This document shows, piece after piece, positions 17,443 to 26,028 of a stretch of 64,000 nucleotides of DNA (positions are counted from its first letter, which is position 1; the number at the start of each line of letters is the position of its first letter). Location of the stretch: the NCBI GenBank assembly GCA_050246915.1, contig JBFWVD010000008.1, positions 27,552-91,551 of the forward strand. Direction: 5' to 3'. The DNA is from JBFWVD01 sp050246915 (GTDB lineage: Bacteria > Actinomycetota > Acidimicrobiia > Acidimicrobiales > Ilumatobacteraceae). The position numbers and the translations under genes were made by a program. Under the pieces are notes generated by a model, which was given only the letters and a program-made list of their open reading frames with translations, did not search any database and was not told where the DNA came from.

Positions 17443-19785
17443 ATGAGCGCGCAACCACTCGCATTGGCCGGCTTGAGGGTTCTCGATCTGACGTGGGGGA
17501 TCTCGGGCCCGATCGTCACGATGCTGCTGTCGGACCGAGGCGCCGACGTGGTCAAGATCGAACCACCCGGTGGTGATCGGTTCCGTGACAGCGCGGGCTA
17601 CACCGTGTGGAACCGGGGTAAGCGCTCGATCGTGCTCGATCTGCACACACCCGAGGGCGTGCGCGAACTGAAGCGCCTCGCCGCCGAGGCCGACGTCCTC
17701 GTCGAGAGCTTCTCACCGGGCACTACCGGTCACCTCGGCATCGACGAAGCAACGATGCGCGCGATCAACCCACGGCTCATCTACTGCTCGATCACGGGCT
17801 ATGGGCGCCACGGCGCCAACGCCGATCGACCCGGTTACGACGGCCTGGTGCAGGCCCGCATGGGCCTCCAGATCGAGCAGCCCGGACTGCGGCCCGGGCC
17901 CGTCTTCCTGCACACGCCGATGCCGTCGATGGGTGCGGCCTTCCTCGCCTCGATCGGCATCCGGGCGGCGCTGTTCGCCAGAGAGGTGACCGGACTCGGT
18001 CAATGGGTGGAGACGTCGCTCGCCCAAGGCGTGTTGCTGTGGACCACCCAGATCTGGAAGCGGGCCTCGAACCCCACGCCGAACCTGCACGATCTGTGGC
18101 GCTACCGAGATCTGCCACCCACCCCCTGCTTCGAGGCGAGCGACGGCCAGTGGTTCCATCCCATGCCCGGTGGGATCCCCGCTGCGCTCGCACACGTGGG
18201 GAGAGACCCGGGCGAGATCAATCTCGCCCACGTCGCCACCGGCTCACACCAAGATCGGTCAACGACGTTCAAAGCGATGCGCGATCTGTACCTGACACGG
18301 CCCCGCGACGAGTGGGTCGCCGTCCTCCAGGCAGCCGACACCCCCTGCCAACCCGTCGGACGCGCCGAGGACGCGTTCTTCCATCCACAACTCATCGAGA
18401 ACGGGGCAGTCACCACTATCGACGTTCCCGGCATCGGCCCGGTCATCCAGTTCGGTCGCGCGTTCCGCATGGAGGGCGAGGACAAGACGCTCACCACCAC
18501 GCCGCCACCGCCCGTCGGCGCCCATCGCATCGAGGATGTGCTCGCCGGTTGGTCGAACGCGCCGCGATTCGAGGCTCGCACCGCGCCACGTCGAGCAGGC
18601 CGCGATGCCCCGGGGTCGAGCGCCGGGCCGCTGGCCGGTCTGCGGGTGTTGGACTTCGGCGCTCAACTCGCCGGGCCGTTCGCCCCGATGATGCTGGGCG
18701 ACCTCGGCGCCGACGTGATCAAGATCGATCCGTTCGCGGCGGTTGGCGGCTTCGACGACTCCACGTGGGTGGCGTGCCAACGCGGCAAGCGCAGCGTGGT
18801 CATCGACCTCAAGTCCGACAAGGGCCAAGAGGTGATGCGGGCGCTCATCACCGGAGCCGATGTCGTGCACTGGAATTTGCGCACCGGCGTCGCCGATCGG
18901 TTGGGCTTCGGCTACGAACAGGTGCGGGCCATCAACCCCAACGTCGTGTGGGGCCACGTCACCGCTTACGGCGGCACCGGGCCCCTGGCGAAGTTCCCCG
19001 GCGTCGATCAGATGGGGCAAGCCATCTGCGGACACGAATGGGAGCAAGGAGCCACCGACAACGGTGGCCATCCCACGTGGTATCGGTTCGGCATGTGCGA
19101 CGCGTCGGCGGCGATGTGCTCGGTGATGGGCGTGCTCGAAGCGCTGCTGACCTGTGGAGACCGATCGCGTCGCGTCGACGCCGACATCATCACGGGGGCC
19201 TTGCTCATGGCATCGAACGCCTTCGTGGGTCCCGACTCGCTCGAGCGTCGAGCGCATCTCGACGGCAACCAGATGGGGCTCGGTCCGCTCTATCGGCTGT
19301 ACGAGACGAGCGATGGTTGGCTCTGCATTGCTGTGCTCACCGACGTGCAGTGGACATCGCTGTGCAATGCCATCGGGCAACCCGAATTGACAACCGACAG
19401 TCGCTTCAGCGACGACGCCGCCCGCAGGACGAACGCGATTCAACTGGCGATCGAACTCGAGACGGTCTTCGCCACGCGGACCGCCGAGGAGTGGTTCGTC
19501 GCGCTCGACACCAACGATGTCCCGTGTGAGGTCTCCGCCCTCGACTTCGGGGACCGCTTCTACGACGATCCGGACGTCGTCGCCAACGGATGGGTCGCCG
19601 GGTTCGAACATCCCACGTGGGGACATCTGGAGCAGGCGGGCAAGCTGCTGGATCTCTCGGCCACTCCGGTGAAGGTCCAAGGACCGCCACCAGTTCGAGG
19701 TGCGCACACCCGTGAGGTGCTGCTCGAACTCGGTTACAGCGCGAGCGATCTCGACGAGCTGGCAGCCCAGGGCGTCATCTCCTGA
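17443..19785 (+). CDS. Double-domain CaiB/BaiF family III CoA-transferase
   Basis: A 780-residue protein made of two successive class III CoA-transferase domains. Start at 17443 follows GGGAAGGGA. Domain 1 (about 1-390) begins LAGLRVLDLTWGISGPIVTM and has ADVVKIEPPGGD and YCSITGYGRHGANADRPGYD with the catalytic-region aspartate. Domain 2 (about 400-780) begins LAGLRVLDFGAQLAGPFAPM, with ADVIKIDPFA and VWGHVTAYGGTGPLAKFPGVD. Family III enzymes move CoA between carboxylic acids and are normally dimers of single-domain chains; a fused pair may act as a built-in heterodimer. The substrate is unknown. Confidence 0.88.
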   Translation: MSAQPLALAGLRVLDLTWGISGPIVTMLLSDRGADVVKIEPPGGDRFRDSAGYTVWNRGKRSIVLDLHTPEGVRELKRLAAEADVLVESFSPGTTGHLGIDEATMRAINPRLIYCSITGYGRHGANADRPGYDGLVQARMGLQIEQPGLRPGPVFLHTPMPSMGAAFLASIGIRAALFAREVTGLGQWVETSLAQGVLLWTTQIWKRASNPTPNLHDLWRYRDLPPTPCFEASDGQWFHPMPGGIPAALAHVGRDPGEINLAHVATGSHQDRSTTFKAMRDLYLTRPRDEWVAVLQAADTPCQPVGRAEDAFFHPQLIENGAVTTIDVPGIGPVIQFGRAFRMEGEDKTLTTTPPPPVGAHRIEDVLAGWSNAPRFEARTAPRRAGRDAPGSSAGPLAGLRVLDFGAQLAGPFAPMMLGDLGADVIKIDPFAAVGGFDDSTWVACQRGKRSVVIDLKSDKGQEVMRALITGADVVHWNLRTGVADRLGFGYEQVRAINPNVVWGHVTAYGGTGPLAKFPGVDQMGQAICGHEWEQGATDNGGHPTWYRFGMCDASAAMCSVMGVLEALLTCGDRSRRVDADIITGALLMASNAFVGPDSLERRAHLDGNQMGLGPLYRLYETSDGWLCIAVLTDVQWTSLCNAIGQPELTTDSRFSDDAARRTNAIQLAIELETVFATRTAEEWFVALDTNDVPCEVSALDFGDRFYDDPDVVANGWVAGFEHPTWGHLEQAGKLLDLSATPVKVQGPPPVRGAHTREVLLELGYSASDLDELAAQGVIS

Positions 19786-19808
19786 GAGGCCGGGTCTACA
19801 GTTCTTCG

Positions 19809-21020
19809 ATGGCCACCGACCCTTCAGCTGACCTGGTCGAGGCGGCCAAGGCCGCAGTGCTCGCCGACATCGACCGCCGCGCCGGCGAGCTCATCGAAGC
19901 CTCTCGTGCCATCCACGCCCGACCCGAGCTCGCGTTCGAGGAGCACCACGCCCATGATCTGCTGACGTCGATGCTGACCGATGCCGGGCTCGACACCGAG
20001 CGAGGTGCCTTCGGCCTCACCACCGCGTTCCAGGCCACGGCCGGCACCAGCGGACCGGTCGTCGGCATCATGTGCGAGTACGACGCCTTGCCGGAGATCG
20101 GGCACGCCTGCGGACACAACATCATCGCCACTGCCGGGCTCGGCGCGGGTCTGGCCGCGGCCGTCATCGCCGACCAGTTCGGTGGACAGGTCCGCATCCT
20201 GGGCACGCCGGCGGAAGAGGGCGGCGGGGGCAAGGTGATGATGGCCGAGCGCGGCGCGTTCGACGGGTTGGACGCGGCGATGATGGTGCACCCCGCCGGC
20301 GCCGATCTCACCGCCATGAACTGCGTGGCCATACAGCGGTTGAACATCGAGTACCTCGGCGAAGCGGCGCACGCTGCCGCGGCACCGCATCTCGGTCGCA
20401 ACGCGCTCGACGCCGCGGTGCTCGGCTACATGAACGTGGCCGCGCTGCGACAGCACATCCGCTCCAACGAGCGCATCCACGGGATCTTCACCCATGGCGG
20501 CGACAAGCCCAACATCGTGCCCAAGTACGCCAGCCAGTTCTGGTACATCCGCTCGGGCACCATGGCGTCGCTGCAACCACTCAAAGATCGCGTGCTCACT
20601 GCGTTGCAGGCCGGCGCGATGGCCAGTGGCTGCTCCTGTCAGCACACGTGGGATCAGTACCCCTATTCCGACATGCTCGACAACGGCCCACTCGTCGACG
20701 CGTACGCCGCCAACGCCGATCGGCTCGGCCGGTTGGTGAAGGTGCCGGGCGACGTGAACAAGGTCGTCGGTTCCACCGACATGGGCAACGTGAGCTACCT
20801 CGTGCCGTCCATCCATCCCCTCATCAAGGTCTCACCGGCGCACGTGGCCATCCACACGCCTGAGTTCGAGCGCTACGCCGGCGGCGTCGATGGCGACAAG
20901 GCCGTCATCGACGGGGCCAAGGCCATGGCCATGACCGTCGTGGACATCTGGCTGTCAGCCACGCTGCGTGAGAAGGCCCACGACGAATACCTCATCGCAC
21001 TGAGCGAGGCAGGGGCGTGA
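19809..21020 (+). CDS. M20 family amidohydrolase (AbgB/PM20D2-like)
   Basis: A 403-residue metal-dependent amidohydrolase. It has the M20 hallmarks: PELAFEEHHAHDLL, MCEYDALPEIGHACGHNIIA (metal ligand region), GTPAEEGGGGKVMM with catalytic Glu, and a dimerisation domain with EYLGEAAHAAAAPHLGRNAL. SPAHVAIHTPEFE near the end supplies a further metal histidine. The subgroup cleaves amide bonds of small conjugates such as p-aminobenzoyl-glutamate; the exact substrate is not assignable. It follows the CoA-transferase by 23 bp and may share its transcript. Confidence 0.85.
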   Translation: MATDPSADLVEAAKAAVLADIDRRAGELIEASRAIHARPELAFEEHHAHDLLTSMLTDAGLDTERGAFGLTTAFQATAGTSGPVVGIMCEYDALPEIGHACGHNIIATAGLGAGLAAAVIADQFGGQVRILGTPAEEGGGGKVMMAERGAFDGLDAAMMVHPAGADLTAMNCVAIQRLNIEYLGEAAHAAAAPHLGRNALDAAVLGYMNVAALRQHIRSNERIHGIFTHGGDKPNIVPKYASQFWYIRSGTMASLQPLKDRVLTALQAGAMASGCSCQHTWDQYPYSDMLDNGPLVDAYAANADRLGRLVKVPGDVNKVVGSTDMGNVSYLVPSIHPLIKVSPAHVAIHTPEFERYAGGVDGDKAVIDGAKAMAMTVVDIWLSATLREKAHDEYLIALSEAGA

Positions 21021-21101
21021 CCCTGCTGCTGCTGGTCGGGGCTCCGCGATGCCGACGACCACGCTGAGCGGTCCCCGACAAACCGGATCGGCCCAGGTAC
21101 C

Positions 21102-22712
21102 GTGCCAGACGTGACGGTGTACGTAGCAGAGGAGTTCTCGGCCGACGAGGCCGACATCCTCCGGCGCTATTTCACCAACCTCGACCAACCCGTGTTCGCA
21201 CTGGTGAACCTGCCCGAGGTGGTGAAGGGTGCGCTGTTCGCCCGATACAGCCGATCACCCAAGAGCTTGCGACGCCTCTTCCTCGATGAGTTCGTCGGCG
21301 ATCTCGAAGTGGCTGGCGACGATTCCATCGACGCCACCGCCGGTCTCCGCCGCGCCGAGGAGCTCTACGACAAGGTCTTCTTCGAATACGGCGATGACTC
21401 GGTCGCCCAGCTCGGGGGAGTGCATCTGGCCTGCGAGCAGGCATCCAACTTGCTCACCAAGATCCTCGAATGGGGACGCCTGGCCAGCTACCTCGAGCAG
21501 TCGACGCGCTACATCGCTTACGACACCCGCTCAGCGGGCCGCTATCGCTACTACCGCGATCCGGACATCCTCGCGTCGAACCTGGGGACCCGATACGTCG
21601 GCGAGATGGACCGCATGTTCGATGCCTACTCCGATCTCATCCCCGTGCTCGTGGAGCACTTCAGAGTGCGGTTCCCCAAGGCGACCAGCGATTCCGATTT
21701 CGTCTATCGCCAGGCGATCCGGGCCAAGGCGTTCGACGCCCTACGCGGGATCCTGCCCGCCGCGGCAGTGTCCAACGTCGGCATCTACGGCTCGGGCCAG
21801 GCGTACGAGTCGATGCTGTTGCGCATGCGTTCGCACCCCTTGCCCGAAGCGCGCGAGTACGCCGACATGATGTTGCTCGAGCTGCGAAAGGTGATCCCCA
21901 GCTTCTTGCGGCGCGTCGACCTGGCCGATCGCGGGGGAGCGTGGTCGGACTACATGTCCACCAATCGCGATGCCACCGCCGAGATCACCGAACAGCTCTT
22001 CGGAGATCTCGATGATGAGATCGCCCCGTCGGTGAAGCTGCTCGACTTCGATCCCGAAGGCGAGGACAAGCTGCTCGCCGCCATCGCCTACTCGTCGAGC
22101 CATCTGCCCGAAGAGCAGTTGATGCGCCGGGTGAAGGAACTCGGCGCCGACGAGCGCGTATCGCTCATGCGGGCCTATGTCGGTGAGCGCAACAATCGGC
22201 GCCATCGACCGGGACGGGCCTTCGAACGCACGGGCTACCGCTTCGACATCCTCAGCGACTACGGGGCCTTCCGCGATCTGCAGCGCCATCGTCTCCTCAC
22301 CCTCGAGTGGCAGACGCTGTCGACTCGCCACGGCTACGTACGTCCGGACGCTGTCGATGCCGCGGGATGCGCGGGGGTGTTCGACGCGGCCATGGCCCGC
22401 TCAGCTGGGCTCCACGACGCTCTGCTCGACCGGTTTCCCGCCCAAGCGCCCTACGCCGTGGCCATGGCGTATCGGGTGCGCTACGTGATGCAGATGAACG
22501 CTCGCGAAGCGATGCACCTGCTCGAGCTGCGCACGACCCCAGCCGGCCATCCGTCCTATCGCCGGGTGTGTCAGGAGATGCACCGTCTCATCGCCGAGCA
22601 GGCCGGCCATCGGGCCATCGCCGAGGCGATGTCGATGGTCGATCATTCCGAGGCGGACCTCGAGCGTCTCGAGTCCGAGCGCCGCGCCGAAGCCCGTCGG
22701 TTGCTGCGCTGA
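21102..22712 (+). CDS. Long ThyX-like protein with two half-signatures
   Basis: A 536-residue protein with GTG start at 21102 that appears to hold two diverged ThyX-like halves. Half 1 (about 90-240) has the run SYLEQSTRY at 129-137, like the end of the ThyX signature, but the preceding RHR is WGR. Half 2 (about 350-530) has QRHRLLT at 394-400 followed by TLSTRHGY, retaining RHR but not the downstream ExSxRY. Canonical ThyX is about 230 residues with both parts together. The fold is likely shared; thymidylate synthase activity is doubtful. The role is unknown. Confidence 0.7.
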   Translation: MPDVTVYVAEEFSADEADILRRYFTNLDQPVFALVNLPEVVKGALFARYSRSPKSLRRLFLDEFVGDLEVAGDDSIDATAGLRRAEELYDKVFFEYGDDSVAQLGGVHLACEQASNLLTKILEWGRLASYLEQSTRYIAYDTRSAGRYRYYRDPDILASNLGTRYVGEMDRMFDAYSDLIPVLVEHFRVRFPKATSDSDFVYRQAIRAKAFDALRGILPAAAVSNVGIYGSGQAYESMLLRMRSHPLPEAREYADMMLLELRKVIPSFLRRVDLADRGGAWSDYMSTNRDATAEITEQLFGDLDDEIAPSVKLLDFDPEGEDKLLAAIAYSSSHLPEEQLMRRVKELGADERVSLMRAYVGERNNRRHRPGRAFERTGYRFDILSDYGAFRDLQRHRLLTLEWQTLSTRHGYVRPDAVDAAGCAGVFDAAMARSAGLHDALLDRFPAQAPYAVAMAYRVRYVMQMNAREAMHLLELRTTPAGHPSYRRVCQEMHRLIAEQAGHRAIAEAMSMVDHSEADLERLESERRAEARRLLR

Positions 22713-22857
22713 GCGCGTCCTCATGAGGAGCCACGCTCGGCGCTGGGCCCCTCGCCGCGACCGGCATTGGACGATCGTCGGTGACAGGCTTCGCGTCGTG
22801 GCCCCTCAGTCGCATCCGATCCCGGCCGATCTGTACATGGTGGAACCCGGTCACGTC

Positions 22858-23865
22858 ATGCGACGCCGTCCCCGCTTCGCCGCAGTGTCCATGACGCTGT
22901 GCCTCGGGCTCACCGCTGCGACCCTCTCGACGGTGAGCGCGGTGGTCACGGCCGCCCCGGCACTCGCCGCCCAGACCTACACGGTCCAGACGGGCGATAC
23001 GTTGATCCGCCTGGCGAACCGTTGGAAGGTCACCACCAAGGCCGTCTTGGCCGCCAACCCGAAGCTGTCCGACGCCGATCGCATTCGGATCGGCCAGGTG
23101 CTGAACATCCCCGCCAATGCCCAGTCGGGCGATGCCAGCATCACCGCTGCCAGCGCGGCGAGCACCAACGACGCCGAGCCCGGCGGCGCAGCAACACCGA
23201 TCGCGTCGACGGGGGGCGACGAAAAGGCTCCCGACCGACCGGCCAAGATCGCCTACCCACCCCCACTTCCGGGCGACAGCCACACGGTGGTCAAGGGCGA
23301 CACGCTGAGCGAGATCGCCCATGAGCATGGCAAGACGGTCCAGCAACTCATGCAGGCCAACAAGATCACCAACGCCGACAAGGTGAAGTTGGGGCAGGTC
23401 ATCACCATCCCCAAGGACCGCTACACGAATCTGCCCAGCCGCCTGGTCGAACGCAGCGAGCGTCAGGTACTCATGGGGTACTTCGATCTGGCCGCCGCTG
23501 AATCCGGGGTCGATCCCAGTCTTCTGAAGGCCTTGGCGTGGGTCGAGAGCGGCTGGCAACCCCGGGTCCTGTCCAACGTCGGGGCCATGGGCATCTGTCA
23601 GCTGATGCCCGCCACCGCGAGCGAGCTGGCGATGATGCTCGGCGATCCAACCCTCGATCCGTGGGATCCGGTCGACAACATCCGCATGGGCGCGCGCCAT
23701 CTGCGGTTCGTCCTCGACACCTTCGACGGCGACACCACCAAGGCGATCGCCGCGTACTACCAAGGCCACGCCGCGGTGCAACGACGAGGCGTGAGCGCCA
23801 AGGGAAAGGCCTACGCAACCACCGTTGCCGCTCATCAGAAACGCTTCACTCCGACCAGCTCGTGA
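22858..23865 (+). CDS. LysM-repeat lytic transglycosylase
   Basis: Secreted peptidoglycan-cleaving protein of 335 residues. The start at 22858 gives a signal peptide (basic MRRRPRF, hydrophobic core, cleavage near ALAAQ). Two LysM domains follow: one starting YTVQTGDTLIRLANRW and one starting HTVVKGDTLSEIAHEHG. The C-terminal half is an SLT fold with the catalytic Glu in ALAWVESGWQPRVLSNVGAM and GICQLMPATASE. An earlier ATG (22837) would place non-signal residues first. Likely role is cell-wall turnover. Confidence 0.9.
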   Translation: MRRRPRFAAVSMTLCLGLTAATLSTVSAVVTAAPALAAQTYTVQTGDTLIRLANRWKVTTKAVLAANPKLSDADRIRIGQVLNIPANAQSGDASITAASAASTNDAEPGGAATPIASTGGDEKAPDRPAKIAYPPPLPGDSHTVVKGDTLSEIAHEHGKTVQQLMQANKITNADKVKLGQVITIPKDRYTNLPSRLVERSERQVLMGYFDLAAAESGVDPSLLKALAWVESGWQPRVLSNVGAMGICQLMPATASELAMMLGDPTLDPWDPVDNIRMGARHLRFVLDTFDGDTTKAIAAYYQGHAAVQRRGVSAKGKAYATTVAAHQKRFTPTSS

Positions 23866-23985
23866 GGCTGATGGGACCGACGTCACAACGTTGATCCGGT
23901 GCGCGGACGAGGGCTGGACGTATGATCCCGGCCCGCGTTGGGGAAACGCTGACACCGTCACGAGTAGGGAGCAGGTTGATCAGTC

Positions 23986-24459
23986 ATGGCCGACGATTTC
24001 GAGGACGAGGAACCCGAGTTCGAGGAGGTCGTCGACGACGAGGTGCCTGAGGATCTCGACGAAGACGAGGTCCCGGAGGATCTCGACGAAGATGATGCGT
24101 TCGTCCTCGATGACGACGACGCCCTCACCGACGACGAGGACGACGTCGATGTCGACGATCGAGGCCCTCGCGTGGTGGCCGCTCCGGCCAGCTCCGAGGA
24201 AGAGGACGACGATGAGGACATCATCGACCCCGACGACGTCGAGGCCGACCTCGACACCATCCTCAAAGACCGACTGGTGGCAGCCGACGACGAGCAGCCC
24301 GATGACGACGAGGAGAACGAGGTCGACGATCGCGGCGACCCGGTGGACCGCATCGCACCGAAGCGGGCAGACGAGTTCGTCTGCCAGTCGTGCTTCTTGC
24401 TGAAGTCCAACAATCAACTCGCCGATCCCAAGAACAGGCTCTGCTCCGACTGTGTCTGA
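23986..24459 (+). CDS. DUF4193 acidic zinc-binding protein
   Basis: A 157-residue, extremely acidic protein with two CxxC pairs near the end (EFVCQSCF and LCSDC), the actinobacterial DUF4193 pattern. The N-terminal ~115 residues are mostly Asp and Glu and include a short internal duplication of VPEDLDED. The length is greater than the typical ~100 residues because of this acidic expansion. The gene overlaps the next by 8 bp. The function of the family is not known. Confidence 0.85.
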   Translation: MADDFEDEEPEFEEVVDDEVPEDLDEDEVPEDLDEDDAFVLDDDDALTDDEDDVDVDDRGPRVVAAPASSEEEDDDEDIIDPDDVEADLDTILKDRLVAADDEQPDDDEENEVDDRGDPVDRIAPKRADEFVCQSCFLLKSNNQLADPKNRLCSDCV

Positions 24460-25018
24460 CGACGCCGCACCGCAGGCATCCGATGCGTCCGATCCTGGAC
24501 GCTCGCCTGTCGACCATCTGGTCGACGAGATCCTCGATCGGTTCCTCTACGCACCCGTAGCCCTGATGGCCAGCCCCGACGACGTTCGGGTGCTGGCCGA
24601 CAAGGGCCGCACGCTCATCCGCAACCAGACCACGATGGCTCGCTTCATCGGGCAGATCGCCGTCACGTCCGCCACCCGCAAGGTGAAGGCCCGTCTCGAC
24701 GAGCAGCGCTCATCGAATCCGTCGGGCGCCGCTCCCGTCGACGCTGACGCGGTGACCCACGACGCGACACCATCTCCCACGCCCGCACGGTCGGACGCGA
24801 CCCGAGAACCCGCCAAGGCATCCGCCACGAGCAAGGCTCCAGCGACGAGCAAGGCGGCTCGCTCACTTCCGATCGACGGCTACGACACGTTGGCCGCGTC
24901 GCAGATCGTCCCGCTGCTCAGCGGGCTCAGCTCCAAGCAGCTCGACGCCGTCGAGGCGCACGAGTTGTCCGGCCGGAACCGCAAGACGGTCCTGAACCGC
25001 ATCAATCAGTTGCGCTGA
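24452..25018 (+). CDS. Conserved actinobacterial protein of unknown function
   Basis: A 188-residue protein with GTG start at 24452, overlapping the DUF4193 gene. The N-terminus has a helical segment DRFLYAPVALMAS; the centre is a Pro/Ala/Thr linker; the C-terminus, DGYDTLAASQIVPLLSGL, SSKQLDAVEAHE and NRKTVLNRINQL, is a small helical domain I have seen in actinobacterial lipid-droplet-associated or hypothetical proteins. That link is tentative. Tight overlap suggests co-translation with the DUF4193 gene. Confidence 0.6.
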   Translation: MSDDAAPQASDASDPGRSPVDHLVDEILDRFLYAPVALMASPDDVRVLADKGRTLIRNQTTMARFIGQIAVTSATRKVKARLDEQRSSNPSGAAPVDADAVTHDATPSPTPARSDATREPAKASATSKAPATSKAARSLPIDGYDTLAASQIVPLLSGLSSKQLDAVEAHELSGRNRKTVLNRINQLR

Positions 25019-25032
25019 CGCCGGCGACGACG

Positions 25033-25569
25033 ATGGACCCCCTCGTGCGCATCTGTGGGATGTCCGATGCCGACGAGCTCGTCCGCCTGCGGGCCCTCGA
25101 GATCGCCGATCTGCTGGCCGAACGCGACGGTGAACCGTGGTGGCAGATCGACGGACCTCCAGAGGGGGCCGTCGACCTGCTCGCTCTCCTCTCCGCCGAT
25201 ACCCCCGCCGCCGACGCTCTCGTCGCCCTGGGATCGCTCGACGGTGTGCCCGTTGGGTTCGTGGCCGCATCCATTCGCCCCGATCGCTCAGGCGAGCTTC
25301 TGGCGGTCGTGTCGGACCTCTTCGTGGAGCCCGGTGCACGGGAGCTCGGTGTGGGAGAGGTGCTGATGGCCTTTGCCGTGGACTGGGCACGTTCGAGCGG
25401 GTGCGTGGGCATCGATGCCTCGGTGCTGCCGGGCAGCCGTGAGGCCAAGAACTTCTTCGAGCGCAGCGGGCTCAAGGCCCGACGCATCGTGGTCCACCGC
25501 TCGCTCATCGAGCCAGCGGCGACACCAGCCGACGAGCACGTCGCAGGCTCCGTCGGCGAGTCATCGTGA
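25033..25569 (+). CDS. GNAT-family N-acetyltransferase
   Basis: A 178-residue acyltransferase with the GNAT layout: an N-terminal ADELVRLRALEIADLLAER helix pair, central GFVAASIRPDRSGELLAVVS beta strands, the acetyl-CoA loop region VEPGARELGVGEVLMAFAVD, and C-terminal SREAKNFFERSGLKARRIVV. The P-loop is a variant of R/QxxGxG/A. The substrate is unknown. The stop lies inside a 14-bp tandem repeat that runs into the NUDIX gene. Confidence 0.85.
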   Translation: MDPLVRICGMSDADELVRLRALEIADLLAERDGEPWWQIDGPPEGAVDLLALLSADTPAADALVALGSLDGVPVGFVAASIRPDRSGELLAVVSDLFVEPGARELGVGEVLMAFAVDWARSSGCVGIDASVLPGSREAKNFFERSGLKARRIVVHRSLIEPAATPADEHVAGSVGESS

Positions 25570-25603
25570 GCGCGGCATCGTGAGCGTGGCATCGTGAGCG
25601 GCC
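25562..25603 (+). repeat. 14-bp tandem repeat x3 joining two genes
   Basis: Units catcgtgagcgcgg (25562-25575), catcgtgagcgtgg (25576-25589) and catcgtgagcggcc (25590-25603). Each contains GTGA: the first gives the TGA stop of the GNAT gene, the third gives the GTG start (25594) of the NUDIX gene. The repeat therefore makes both ends of the junction. Confidence 0.85.
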
Positions 25604-26010
25604 GGCCCGAGCTGAGCGTGGGGGCTGTGGTCGTCGATGGGCAGAACCGACTGCTCCTCATCCGTCGAGGCAACCCGCCGGGAGCGGGACTGTGGTCTCT
25701 CCCGGGTGGACGGGTGGAGTTCGGCGAGACGATGGCCGAAGCGATCGTGCGCGAGCTCTACGAGGAAACCGGTCTCGAGGGTGTCTGCGGTGAGATGCTC
25801 GGCTGGGTCGAGCGCATCGACGACGTACACCACTTCGTGATCGCCGATTTCCGGGTGCATCTGCTCGACGACGACGAGCCTCTGGCCGCGGGTGACGACG
25901 CCGCCAACGCCGAATGGGTGCCGGTCAACGATGTGGCGGAGCGCAGCGATCTGGTGGATGGCCTGGCGGAGTTCCTCCATCAGGTCGGCATCATCCCGAC
26001 CCTCATCTGA
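25594..26010 (+). CDS. NUDIX hydrolase
   Basis: A 138-residue pyrophosphohydrolase. The NUDIX box is complete: GGRVEFGETMAEAIVRELYE followed by ETGL. Upstream VGAVVVDGQNRLLLIRRGN and LWSLPGG are typical of ADP-ribose or nucleotide-sugar clearing members. The start GTG at 25594 lies in the tandem repeat; no ATG fits the domain start. The substrate is not assignable. Confidence 0.92.
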   Translation: MSGRPELSVGAVVVDGQNRLLLIRRGNPPGAGLWSLPGGRVEFGETMAEAIVRELYEETGLEGVCGEMLGWVERIDDVHHFVIADFRVHLLDDDEPLAAGDDAANAEWVPVNDVAERSDLVDGLAEFLHQVGIIPTLI

Positions 26011-26028
26011 GGGCCGGGACAGCCACGA

